From positions 1 to 57,523 of the forward strand of contig JAFDVU010000018.1 of the NCBI GenBank assembly GCA_018268835.1: 57,523 bases of DNA, read 5' to 3'. The stretch is from Acidobacteriota bacterium. GTDB taxonomy: Bacteria > Acidobacteriota > Terriglobia > Bryobacterales > Bryobacteraceae. Numbering within the stretch: the first letter of the stretch is position 1; every line of letters starts with the position of its first letter. Under the pieces are notes generated by a model. It did no database searches. It was not told the DNA's origin and saw nothing but the letters and a program-made list of their open reading frames with translations. Position numbers and translations under genes: made by a program. This document shows positions 25,431 to 33,429 of the stretch, in pieces.

Positions 25431-26738
25431 TTAACTACTCAATAAATCAGCAATTCGGTCCGCATCGTTCGGAACCACGACCGGAGGATTGCCGAAATTC
25501 GGCATGACGGCCACATCTCCTGGTGCTTTTAGTACCCCTAAGTGGTACTCATGAATATAATTAGGATCTTTTAAGACATTTCCGGTTAGAACGGCGACTA
25601 CATCCGAGTCCGCCCGTATCGCCCCCGCCGCTGTCAGCTTGCGGATCCCCGCCAGAGTCGCCGCGCTCGCCGGCTCGCACCCGATCCCGCACCGCCCGAT
25701 CACCGCCTTGGCATCGGCGATCTCCTGCTCGCTCACCTTCTCCACCGTGCCGCCCGATTCCGCCACCTCGAATAGCGCCTTCGGCCACGATACCGGGTCG
25801 CCGATCTTGATCGCCGTCGCCAGCGTGTGCGGATCCTCCACCGCGTTCAAATGTGACCGGTCCTTTGCCCGCCACAGATCGTGAAACGGCGCCGCCCCCT
25901 CCGCCTGAATCACCGCCAGCCGCGGCAACCGGTCGATCAGGCCCATCTCCTTCAACTCGCGCAGCCCCTTGCCGAACGCCGACGTGTTCCCCAGGTTCCC
26001 ACCCGGCAGCACCACCCAATCCGGCACGCGCCAGTCGCGCTGATCCAGCATCTCCGCCATGATGGTCTTCTGCCCCTCGATACGGAACGGGTTGATCGAG
26101 TTCAGCAGATAGATGCCCAGCCGGTCCGCCAGCCCGCGCACCAGCGCCAGGATCTGGTCGAAGTTTGCTTCCACCTGAATCGTGCGCGCCCCGTATTCGA
26201 GCGCCTGCGCCAGCTTGCCGAACGCGATATTGCCGTGCGGGATGAAGATGATCGGATCCAGCCCGCCCGCACTCGCGTACGCCGCCATCGATGCCGACGT
26301 GTTCCCCGTTGAGACGCATGCCACCCGCCGCATCCCGAGCCGCCGCGCCTGCGCCGCGCCGCACGTCATCCCGTTATCTTTGAAGCTGCCCGTCGGGTTG
26401 AACCCCTGATGCTTGAACGTCACCCGGTCCAGTCCGCCGTAGCGCGCCGCCTGCGGCGCGTCGAGCAGCGGCGTGCATCCCTCGCGCAGCGTGACCGCGT
26501 GCGCGTAGTCGTCCAGAAACGGGATGAACTCGCGAAAGCGCCACACCCCGCTCTGATCCAGCGCCGCGTTCGACGTGCGCCGCTCCCGCCACAGCTTCTT
26601 CAATTCCGGGGCGGACTGCGCCGGTTTGCCGTACACCGCTTCCAGCAGGCCGCCGCACTTCGGGCAGTTGTACAGGACTTCGGTGATGGGGAACCGCGCG
26701 CGGCACCGCCGTTCGATACAGGCAAGTTCCGCGGACAT
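25431..26738 (-). CDS. thrC: Threonine synthase
   Basis: 435 residues. An N-terminal zinc ribbon (C7, C12, C25, C28; CIERRCRARF and YNCPKCGGLL) precedes the fold-type II PLP domain. The cofactor lysine is K120 in GFNPTGSFKDNGM, and the phosphate-binding loop is LPGGNLGNTSAFGKG. Residues GCTPLLDAP and ACVSTGNTSASMAAYASAGG match the substrate region. It turns O-phosphohomoserine into threonine. The start is 20 nt from a divergent dehydrogenase start, with TATAAT 9 nt before the ATG. The last ~60 codons are markedly more A/T-rich than the rest (for instance the LKDPNYIHEYHLGVLKAPG region), an abrupt change. Confidence 0.96.
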   Translation of the reverse strand: MSAELACIERRCRARFPITEVLYNCPKCGGLLEAVYGKPAQSAPELKKLWRERRTSNAALDQSGVWRFREFIPFLDDYAHAVTLREGCTPLLDAPQAARYGGLDRVTFKHQGFNPTGSFKDNGMTCGAAQARRLGMRRVACVSTGNTSASMAAYASAGGLDPIIFIPHGNIAFGKLAQALEYGARTIQVEANFDQILALVRGLADRLGIYLLNSINPFRIEGQKTIMAEMLDQRDWRVPDWVVLPGGNLGNTSAFGKGLRELKEMGLIDRLPRLAVIQAEGAAPFHDLWRAKDRSHLNAVEDPHTLATAIKIGDPVSWPKALFEVAESGGTVEKVSEQEIADAKAVIGRCGIGCEPASAATLAGIRKLTAAGAIRADSDVVAVLTGNVLKDPNYIHEYHLGVLKAPGDVAVMPNFGNPPVVVPNDADRIADLLSS

Positions 26739-26746
26739 GAACCTTC

Positions 26747-26753
26747 TATTATA
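26747..26753. promoter_or_regulatory. Overlapping divergent -10 elements between thrC and the dehydrogenase gene
   Basis: The 20-nt gap between the two start codons contains TATTAT on the plus strand (26747-26752, 6 nt before the dehydrogenase ATG) and TATAAT on the minus strand (26753-26748, 9 nt before the thrC ATG). The two hexamers overlap by five positions. Both transcripts would be nearly leaderless and could not be initiated at the same time. Confidence 0.45.
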
Positions 26754-26758
26754 AAGGC

Positions 26759-27712
26759 ATGCTCGCGGTCCACCTGGAAAACGGCCTCGTCACCACGCGC
26801 CATCTCCCCGTACCCCAGCGCCCCGAAGGCTACGCCCTGCTGCGCCTGCTCCTCGCCGGCATCTGCAATACCGACCTCGAACTGCAGCGCGGTTACTACG
26901 GCTTCGCCGGCATCCCGGGCCACGAATTCGTCGCCGAGGTCGTCGACGCGGACCGCCGCGATCTCATCGGACGCCGCGTCGCCGGAGAGATCAACCTCGC
27001 CTGCACCCGCTGCGAATGGTGTGCGCGCGGCCTCGGCCGCCATTGCCCGAACCGCACCGTGCTCGGCATCGTCAACCAGCCCGGAGCCTTCCAGGAATTC
27101 TTCGTCCTGCCCGAGCGCAACCTGCACCTGCTCCCCGGCGACCTGCCGCTGGAGCGCGCCGTCTTCCTCGAACCACTGGCCGCCGCCTGCGAGATTCTTG
27201 ATCAGGTCCCCATCCCCGCCGGCGAGCGCGTCGCCGTGCTCGGCGACGGAAAGCTCGGCCTCCTCATCGCGCAGGTGCTGCAACTCCACGGCTGCCGCGT
27301 CCACCAGTACGGACGCCATCCCGAAAAGCTGCGCATCGCCGCCGCAGCCGGGGTCGTGTCCGAATCCGCCGCCGGCCCCCTCCCCGCCGCCGCCTACGAT
27401 TTCGTGATCGACGCCACCGGCAGTCCCGAAGGCCTGCGTCAGGCCGCCGCCATGACCCGCCCGCGCGGCACCCTGATTCTGAAATCCACCGTGCACGGAA
27501 CCGTCGCCATCGACACAGCCCCCATCATCGTCAACGAGATCACCTTGGTCGGCTCGCGTTGCGGCCGCTTCGAAGTCGCTCTGCCCCTGCTGCCAGACCC
27601 CCGCCTGCGCCTCGAAGACATGGTCGCCGCCCGCTTCCCCTTGCGCGCAGCCCCCGCCGCCTTCGCCCGCGCCGCCGAACGAGGCACCCTGAAGGTCCTG
27701 CTGGACGCGTAG
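26759..27712 (+). CDS. Zinc-dependent alcohol/polyol dehydrogenase-like MDR protein
   Basis: 317 residues. The GroES-like N-terminal half has the catalytic zinc ligands (GICNTDLEL, GHEFVAEV) and a structural zinc cluster (ACTRCEWCARGLGRHCPNR, four cysteines). The Rossmann half has a nucleotide loop, VAVLGDGKLGLLIAQVLQLHG, then DFVIDATGSPEGLRQA and RPRGTLILKST. It is a medium-chain dehydrogenase of the threonine/sorbitol dehydrogenase branch, slightly short at the C-terminus. The substrate is unknown; closeness to thrC does not prove a link. Its TAG stop is the first triplet of a palindromic repeat. Confidence 0.88.
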   Translation: MLAVHLENGLVTTRHLPVPQRPEGYALLRLLLAGICNTDLELQRGYYGFAGIPGHEFVAEVVDADRRDLIGRRVAGEINLACTRCEWCARGLGRHCPNRTVLGIVNQPGAFQEFFVLPERNLHLLPGDLPLERAVFLEPLAAACEILDQVPIPAGERVAVLGDGKLGLLIAQVLQLHGCRVHQYGRHPEKLRIAAAAGVVSESAAGPLPAAAYDFVIDATGSPEGLRQAAAMTRPRGTLILKSTVHGTVAIDTAPIIVNEITLVGSRCGRFEVALPLLPDPRLRLEDMVAARFPLRAAPAAFARAAERGTLKVLLDA

Positions 27713-27745
27713 CGTCGGCCTCCGGCCGACCTTTGGATCGAACCG
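27710..27745 (+). repeat. TAGCG palindromic repeat, copy B
   Basis: TAGC then GTCGGCC-TCC-GGCCGAC (27714-27730) and the conserved tail CTTTGGATCGAACCG (27731-27745). The leading TAG is the stop codon of the dehydrogenase gene. It belongs to the dispersed family also seen at 28.8, 29.0, 33.3 and 37.1 kb. Confidence 0.75.
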
Positions 27746-27813
27746 CAATCTGCCAGGCACGCCGAAGCGCCCGCGCAACAAGAGCCACGAAAATGGTCGA
27801 GCCCGCGCCGGTC

Positions 27814-28794
27814 TTACTCCGGCTGCTGCTGCGTCATGCAGTGGAGCGCGCCCAGACCCCAGATCAGCTCGGTGCAGTTGATCCCCACCACTTCGCGATC
27901 CCGGAACACCTTCGCCAGCGCGTTCAGCGCCGCGCGGTCGTTCGCATCGTTGAATGTCGGCACCAGCACCAACCCGTTGGCGATATAGAAATTCGCGTAA
28001 CTCGCCGGCACCCGCACGCCGTCGAAGAACAGCGGACGCGGCATCGGCAGTCGCACCACCTTGAGCCCCGCGCGCCGCAGAGTCACCGCATCCGCCGGAT
28101 CGGCATCCGCCACCAGCACTACCGTCTCCGCGTCCACGAACCGCGCCAGGTCGTCCACGTGCCCGTGGGTATCGTCGCCCGCAATCCCGGTCTTCAGCCA
28201 GATCACCTGCCGCACCCCGAGATACTCGCCCAGCCGCGCTTCGATCTCCTCGCGCGACATCCCCGGATTGCGCTGCTGCACGCCGCTCAACAGGCATTCC
28301 TCCGTCGTCAGCAGCAGCCCCTCGCCGTTGACGTCGATGCTGCCGCCCTCCAGCACCATCCCCGGCGCGAACGCCGGCAGCTTCAGCTTCTTCGCCACGA
28401 ACCCCGGCACCGCCGCATCGCGCTTGTGGTTCGGATACTTCGCCCACCCGTTGAACCGCCACGCCACCAGCGCGTGTTCGCCGCGCCCGTTGCGCACGAA
28501 CAGCGGACAGTAGTCGCGTGTCCACACGCGGTCGGTCTCGCGCCGGAAGAACTCCACCGCCTCCATCCGCGCCCCGCACTTTTCGAGTACCCGCCGCGCC
28601 TGCCGTTCCAGCGCTTCGTCGCGCACCAGGATCCGCACCCGCTCCACCGCGCTCAGCTTACGCACGATCTCGCCGTACACCCAGGGAATCGGAGCAAACC
28701 TCCCCGGCCAATCCTCCCGGTTGTGAGGCCACGCAATCCACGTGGCCGCGTGCCGCGCCCACTCCGCCGGCATTCGAAATTCCCTAGCGTTCAT
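27814..28794 (-). CDS. aguA: Agmatine deiminase
   Basis: 326 residues from the ATG at 28794, which has GGGGGAG upstream; a GTG five codons earlier is less likely. Porphyromonas-type agmatine deiminase marks: MPAEWARHAATWIAWPHNREDWPG, RETDRVWTRDYCPLF, VLEGGSIDVNGEGLLLTTEECLL, GDDTHGHVDDLARFVD, and the catalytic cysteine near the end in LGALHCMTQQQP. It hydrolyses agmatine to N-carbamoylputrescine and ammonia. The amidase for the next step is encoded upstream on the same strand, with a composite inverted repeat between them. The symbol follows the usual naming of this pair. Confidence 0.93.
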   Translation of the reverse strand: MNAREFRMPAEWARHAATWIAWPHNREDWPGRFAPIPWVYGEIVRKLSAVERVRILVRDEALERQARRVLEKCGARMEAVEFFRRETDRVWTRDYCPLFVRNGRGEHALVAWRFNGWAKYPNHKRDAAVPGFVAKKLKLPAFAPGMVLEGGSIDVNGEGLLLTTEECLLSGVQQRNPGMSREEIEARLGEYLGVRQVIWLKTGIAGDDTHGHVDDLARFVDAETVVLVADADPADAVTLRRAGLKVVRLPMPRPLFFDGVRVPASYANFYIANGLVLVPTFNDANDRAALNALAKVFRDREVVGINCTELIWGLGALHCMTQQQPE

Positions 28795-28829
28795 CGCTCT
28801 CTCCCCCACTCCGCCGGCTCCAAAGTACC

Positions 28830-28988
28830 GTCGGCCTCCGGCCGACCTTTGGATCGAACCGAAACTCCTCCTCGCGTCAGCGCACGAACCCGTCGCCTTT
28901 GCGGGCCGAACGCAGGGTCGAAAACCCGAGCGCTTGGCGCGTGCCGGCGCGGATTCCGGTGCGATCCAAAGGTCGGCCGGAGGCCGAC
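28830..28988. repeat. Composite of two inverted palindromic repeats (copies C and D)
   Basis: Copy C (28830-28890, plus orientation) has the GTCGGCC/GGCCGAC head and the full 44-nt tail (CTTTGGATCGAACCG ... CAGCGCACGAACC). Copy D is inverted; its head is 28972-28988 and its tail runs leftward to about 28950. The outer 27 nt of the two (28830-28856 and 28962-28988) are exact reverse complements, giving a 159-nt unit with terminal inverted repeats between aguA and the amidase gene. No coding sequence lies inside. Confidence 0.75.
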
Positions 28989-29026
28989 GCTACCATGCCG
29001 CGGCGCGGGTGGGGTGTCCACCAAAC

Positions 29027-29902
29027 TCAATCGATCACCCGAGCCGTAATCCCGCCATACGCATCGATCCGCCGGTCCCGCAGGAACGGCCAGTTCCGCC
29101 GCACCTGCTCGATCCGCGCCGTGTCGCACTCCACCACCAGGATCTCCTCGCCGTCTCCCGCCTTGGCCAGCATCCGACCCTGCGGATCGGCCACGAAACT
29201 TCCGCCCCAGAACTGCAACCCATCGCCTGCCGGACCCTCGTGCCCCACCCGATTCACGCTCGCCACATACACCCCGTTGGCGATCGCGTGCGACCGCTGG
29301 ATCGTCTCCCACGCGTTGTGCTGATGCTGCGCCTCGCCCGCGTCCGACTCGTGGAACCCGATCGCCGTCGGATAAAACAGAATCTGCGCCCCCTGTAGCG
29401 CCGCCAGCCGCGCACCTTCCGGATACCACTGGTCCCAGCACACCAGCGCCGCGATGCGCCCGTAGCGCGTGTCGAAGCACCGGAACCCCAAATCGCCCGG
29501 CGTGAAGTAATACTTCTCGTAGAATCGCGGATCGTCCGGAATGTGCATTTTGCGGTACAGCCCCAGCATGGTTCCGTCCGCATCCACCACGAACGCCGTA
29601 TTGTGATACACACCCGCCATGCGGCGCTCGAAGATGCTACCGATCAGTACCACCCCCAACTCGCGTGCCAGCCGCGCGAAGCTTTCCGTCGTCGGACCCG
29701 GCACCGGTTCGGCGAGGTTGAAAGTCTCGATCGCCTCCGTCTGGCAGAAGTACTGCGAGCGGAACAATTCCTGCACGCAGATGATCTGCGCGCCGCGCCT
29801 CGCCGCCTCGCGAATCATCTCCCCGGCCTTCGCCAGGTTCGCGTCCACGTCCGTGGAACACGCCATTTGGGGTAATCCCACACGAAACGATTGTGGTTTC
29901 AC
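29027..29902 (-). CDS. aguB: N-carbamoylputrescine amidase (carbon-nitrogen hydrolase family)
   Basis: 291 residues starting with GTG. The nitrilase-fold triad is visible: E45 (VQELFRSQYFCQ), K118 (YRKMHIPDD) and C155 (LVCWDQWYPEGARL). The phrases FYEKYYFTPGDLG, GFHESDAGEAQHQHNAWETIQR and NRVGHEGPAGDGLQFWGGSF match N-carbamoylputrescine amidases. It yields putrescine from N-carbamoylputrescine, completing the plant-type agmatine route with the neighbouring deiminase. TACAAT stands 6 nt before the start. It is divergent from a HAD hydrolase. Confidence 0.93.
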   Translation of the reverse strand: MKPQSFRVGLPQMACSTDVDANLAKAGEMIREAARRGAQIICVQELFRSQYFCQTEAIETFNLAEPVPGPTTESFARLARELGVVLIGSIFERRMAGVYHNTAFVVDADGTMLGLYRKMHIPDDPRFYEKYYFTPGDLGFRCFDTRYGRIAALVCWDQWYPEGARLAALQGAQILFYPTAIGFHESDAGEAQHQHNAWETIQRSHAIANGVYVASVNRVGHEGPAGDGLQFWGGSFVADPQGRMLAKAGDGEEILVVECDTARIEQVRRNWPFLRDRRIDAYGGITARVID

Positions 29903-29908
29903 GCTCCC

Positions 29909-29914
29909 ATTGTA
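29909..29914 (-). promoter_or_regulatory. -10-like hexamer before the carbamoylputrescine amidase gene
   Basis: TACAAT on the minus strand, 6 nt before the GTG start at 29902. The six nt between (GGGAGC) could also act as a weak Shine-Dalgarno. Confidence 0.35.
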
Positions 29915-29943
29915 GCGGCCCTTGTTATCATTTCAGTTGCAGC

Positions 29944-30624
29944 GTGAACTACCGGGCTCTGGTGTTGTTCGATATCGACGGAACCCTGGTCCGGCGCGCC
30001 GGACCACATCACCGGGAAGCGCTGGCGCAGGGCGTGCGCCGCGTGACCGGCATGGATACCACCACTGACGGCATCCCCGTCCAGGGCATGCTCGATCCCG
30101 TCATTCTCACCGTGATGATGAAAGCCGCCGGCGCCCGCGCCGCCGAGATCCGCGCCGCGCTCCCCGAAATTCAATGCGCCGCCGAACGCTACTACCTGCG
30201 CGTCTGCCCCGCGCTCCACGGCAAGCATTGTCCCGGCGTCTTGCCCGTACTGGAACGCCTCCGCCGCCGCGGCGTACTTCTCGGACTCGTCACCGGCAAC
30301 CTCACCCGCATCGCGTGGCGCAAGCTCGAACGCGCCGGTCTGCGCGCCTACTTCCGCTTCGGCGCCTTCGGCGAAATGGCGCCCACCCGCGACGCTCTCG
30401 CCCGCCTCGCCGTGCGCCACGCGCGCGCGCAAGGTTGGATCGCGCGCGGCACTCCCATCTCCTTAATCGGCGACGCGCCCCAGGATATCCAGGCGGCGCG
30501 CGCCAACCGGCTTCGCGCCATCTCGGTGAAGACCGGCATCACTCCTTCGGAGGAACTCGAAAGACTCGCGCCCGACGTGCTCCTGCGCAATCTGCACGAT
30601 CTGCGGCTGCGAATGGTCATGTGA
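29944..30624 (+). CDS. HAD-superfamily hydrolase
   Basis: 226 residues from the GTG at 29944, placing motif [12 protein letters not shown] near the N-terminus; an upstream extension of 17 codons lacks sense. Motif II is LGLVTGN, motif III a basic residue in the AWRKLERAG region, and motif IV LIGDAPQDIQAARANRLRAISV. A helical cap lies at about 20-90. It is a phosphatase of the phosphoglycolate phosphatase/beta-phosphoglucomutase group with unknown substrate. TATCAT lies 12 nt before the start. It is followed after 4 nt by the NHL protein gene, probably in one transcript. Confidence 0.8.
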   Translation: MNYRALVLFDIDGTLVRRAGPHHREALAQGVRRVTGMDTTTDGIPVQGMLDPVILTVMMKAAGARAAEIRAALPEIQCAAERYYLRVCPALHGKHCPGVLPVLERLRRRGVLLGLVTGNLTRIAWRKLERAGLRAYFRFGAFGEMAPTRDALARLAVRHARAQGWIARGTPISLIGDAPQDIQAARANRLRAISVKTGITPSEELERLAPDVLLRNLHDLRLRMVM

Positions 30625-30628
30625 ACCC

Positions 30629-33274
30629 ATGCGGGCCCTTCTACTTTTGACTCTCTCCGCCGGCGCCGCCGCGCAACAGTACGTCATCTCCACCGTCGCC
30701 GGCGGTGTCCCGCCCGCCACTCCGATGCCCGCCGTCAGCGCCTCCATCGGCGATCCCGCCCGCGTCATCGCCGATTCCGCCGGCAACGTCTACTTCTCCA
30801 GCCTGCACTCCATCTTCAAAGTGGATCCCTCCGGCACCCTCACCCGCGTCGCCGGCAACGGACGCGCCGGCTACTCCGGCGACCAGGGTTCCGCTCTCTC
30901 CGCGCAGCTTGATACCCCCATGGGCATGGCCATCGACGCCGCCGGCGACCTCTACGTGGCCGACGCCGGCGCCAACGTCGTCCGCCGTATCTCCGGCGGC
31001 ATCATCTCTACCGCCGCCATCGGCCTCAGCCAGCCCTTCGATGTCGCCCTCGACGCGCGCGGCTTCCTCTACGTCGCCGATAGCGGCAATCAGCGCGTCG
31101 TGCGCGTTGGCGCCGACGGCACTCTCGGCGATGTCGTCGCCGGCGCCACTCTCAATCACCCCGAGGGCCTCGCCTTCGATTCCGCGGGTAATCTCTATAT
31201 CGCCGATACCTTCAACGGCGTTGTCCGCGAACTCACACCCGACGGCCGCCTCACCACCGTCGCCGGCAACGGCAGCATCGGCGTGTTCGCCGGCGATGAC
31301 GGACCCGCCGCCTCCGCCGCCATCTCTCTCCCCATCGCTGTCACCCTCGATTCCAGGGGCAACCTCTATATCGCCGACTTCGGCAACGGCCGTGTTCGCA
31401 TGGTCTCAGGCGGCATCATCTCCACCGTCGCCGGTTCCACCAACGGCGCTCCCGTCGCCGAGGGCGAACTCGCCGTCAACACGCGCCTCGAAGGTCCCAC
31501 CGGAGTCGCTGTCGCGCCCGAGGGCACCCTCTACTTCACCGAGGGCGGCATCGGCAGCGGCAGCGGCCTCGCCAAAGGCGATTACCGCGTGTGGATGGTC
31601 CCCTCCAGCGGCGTGCTGCGCAAACTCGCCGGTACCGGCGCCCCCAGCGATTCGGGCGATGGCGCCGCCGCCTCCGCCGCCCAGCTCAACTCGCCTTCCG
31701 CCCTCGCCTTCGACGGCGCCGGCAACCTCTACGTCGCCGATTCCTCCAACCAGCGCATCCGCGTCATCTCGCCCGGCGGCGTCATCGCCACCGCCCTCGG
31801 CACCGGCGCCACCGGCTTCGCCGTCGAATACGGCAATCCCGCGGGCGCGCAGTTCAATACCCCGCGCGGAGTCGCCGCCACGCCCTCCGGCAGCATCCTC
31901 GTCGCCGATACCGGCAACAATCGCGTGCGCCGCTACGATCCAGGCGGCAATATTTATACCTACGCCGGCAATGGCAACGGCAGCTACTACGGCGATGGCT
32001 TGCCCGCCACCACAGCCTCCGTCAATCACCCCGAAGGCATCGTGCTCGATGCCGCCGGCAACCTGTATATCGCCGATACCGTGGATAACGCCGTCCGCAA
32101 GGTCACGCCCGCCGGCGTGATCTCCACCATCGCCGGCACCGGCCTCCCCGGCTTCTCCGGCGATGGCGGCCCCGCGGCCAAAGCCCAGCTCAACGCGCCG
32201 CGCGCCGTCGCCGTCGATGGCGCCGGCAACGTCTACATCGCCGATACCGCCAACCACCGCGTGCGCCGCATCGATCCCAACGGCGTCATCTCCACCATCG
32301 CCGGCAACGGCGCCACCGACCTGCTGCCGGGCGACGCCGCCGGCACCGCCTCCTCCCTCAGCTCACCACGCGGCCTCGCCGTCGATGCCGCCGGCAACGT
32401 CTACATCGCCGATACCGGCCACAACCGTGTACGCAAGCTCTTCCCCTCCGGAGCCATTACCACCATCGCCGGATACGACGGCGCGTGCTGCTACGCGGGC
32501 GATGGCGGACTTGCCACGGCCGCCCGCCTCAATCAACCCGCCGGCCTTCTGCTCGACGCCGCCGGCAATCTCTATATCGCGGACTCCGGCAATAACGCCA
32601 TCCGCCTGCTCCGCCCGGTCGGCACCACCGTCTCCATCGGCGCCGTCACCAATGCCGCCAGCAACCTGCCCGGCCCCATCGCTCCCGGCGAAATCGTCAC
32701 CCTCTACGGCACCGGCCTCGACGCCGCGCGCAACGTCACCTTCAACGGCCAGCGCGCGACCGTCCTCTACACCACCACTACCCAAATCGGCGCGGCCGTG
32801 CCCTACGGAATCGGCGGCGCCACCGCGCAGGTCACGGTCGAAACCGCCGCCGCCGTCTCCGCCCCCTTCACCGTCAACATCGCCGCCGTGGCCCCCGGAC
32901 TCTTCACCGCCGATTCCTCCGGCCGCGGCCAGGCCCTCGCCCTCAACCAGGACGGCTCGCGCAACGGTCCCGGCCACACCACCGCCGCCGGCGAGACCCT
33001 GACTCTCTTCGTCACCGGCGAAGGCCAGACCAGCCCGCCCGGTACCGATGGCGCCATCAATGGCAACCCCGCGCCCACCCCCATCGCCCCCGTAACCGTC
33101 ACCATCGGCGGCGCTCCCGCCCAGGTCCAATACGCCGGAGGCATCCCCGGACTCCCCCCCGGAGTCCTGCAGGTCAACGTGACCGTGCCCGACCGGGTCT
33201 TCGGCACCGTCCCCGTCATCGTCTCCGTCGCTCGCGTCCCCACCCAGGACGGAGTCACCATCCAAATCCGCTAA
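30629..33274 (+). CDS. Secreted NHL-repeat beta-propeller protein with Solibacter-type C-terminal domain
   Basis: 881 residues. A short signal peptide (MRALLLLTLSAGAAAQ) leads into about a dozen NHL repeats of the form 'DAAGNLYIADTxNxxVRKxxPxGxISTIAGxG' (about residues 20-660), which should fold as beta-propellers. From about residue 670 comes the domain typical of Solibacter and relatives (VTNAASNLPGPIAPGEIVTLYGTGL, then VPYGIGGATAQVTVE, LTLFVTGEGQTSPPG and IPGLPPGVLQVNVTVP). Function is unknown; protein or glycan binding at the cell surface is a guess. The repeats make the DNA look periodic, which explains the repetitive look of 31-32.6 kb. Confidence 0.9.
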   Translation: MRALLLLTLSAGAAAQQYVISTVAGGVPPATPMPAVSASIGDPARVIADSAGNVYFSSLHSIFKVDPSGTLTRVAGNGRAGYSGDQGSALSAQLDTPMGMAIDAAGDLYVADAGANVVRRISGGIISTAAIGLSQPFDVALDARGFLYVADSGNQRVVRVGADGTLGDVVAGATLNHPEGLAFDSAGNLYIADTFNGVVRELTPDGRLTTVAGNGSIGVFAGDDGPAASAAISLPIAVTLDSRGNLYIADFGNGRVRMVSGGIISTVAGSTNGAPVAEGELAVNTRLEGPTGVAVAPEGTLYFTEGGIGSGSGLAKGDYRVWMVPSSGVLRKLAGTGAPSDSGDGAAASAAQLNSPSALAFDGAGNLYVADSSNQRIRVISPGGVIATALGTGATGFAVEYGNPAGAQFNTPRGVAATPSGSILVADTGNNRVRRYDPGGNIYTYAGNGNGSYYGDGLPATTASVNHPEGIVLDAAGNLYIADTVDNAVRKVTPAGVISTIAGTGLPGFSGDGGPAAKAQLNAPRAVAVDGAGNVYIADTANHRVRRIDPNGVISTIAGNGATDLLPGDAAGTASSLSSPRGLAVDAAGNVYIADTGHNRVRKLFPSGAITTIAGYDGACCYAGDGGLATAARLNQPAGLLLDAAGNLYIADSGNNAIRLLRPVGTTVSIGAVTNAASNLPGPIAPGEIVTLYGTGLDAARNVTFNGQRATVLYTTTTQIGAAVPYGIGGATAQVTVETAAAVSAPFTVNIAAVAPGLFTADSSGRGQALALNQDGSRNGPGHTTAAGETLTLFVTGEGQTSPPGTDGAINGNPAPTPIAPVTVTIGGAPAQVQYAGGIPGLPPGVLQVNVTVPDRVFGTVPVIVSVARVPTQDGVTIQIR

Positions 33275-33289
33275 CCCCTCAGGAAAAAG

Positions 33290-33355
33290 TAGCGCAGGCC
33301 TCCCGGCCTGCCTTTGGATCGAACCGAAACCCCTACTCGCGTCAGCGCACGAACC
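33290..33355 (+). repeat. TAGCG palindromic repeat, copy E
   Basis: TAGC then GCAGGCC-TCCC-GGCCTGC (33294-33311), followed by the 44-nt tail (33312-33355), which differs from copy C at only two positions. The head differs from copies B and C at two stem positions, both compensated on the other arm. It lies 15 nt after the NHL gene stop. Confidence 0.75.
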
Positions 33356-33414
33356 TTCGTGCTCCCGTGGTGGAGTGGAGCGGCCGCCTCAACCTGCACC
33401 TGCCCCACCCGCGC

Positions 33415-33420
33415 TATCAT
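33415..33420 (+). promoter_or_regulatory. -10-like hexamer before the S9 peptidase gene
   Basis: TATCAT ends 9 nt before the ATG at 33430; the nine nt (GCGAACTAA) contain no Shine-Dalgarno. Confidence 0.35.
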
Positions 33421-33429
33421 GCGAACTAA

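Noticed and set aside
30700..32620. CRISPR-like periodic repeats
   Set aside because: The periodicity comes from in-frame NHL protein repeats of about 50-60 codons with variable sequence, not from short identical repeats with unique spacers.
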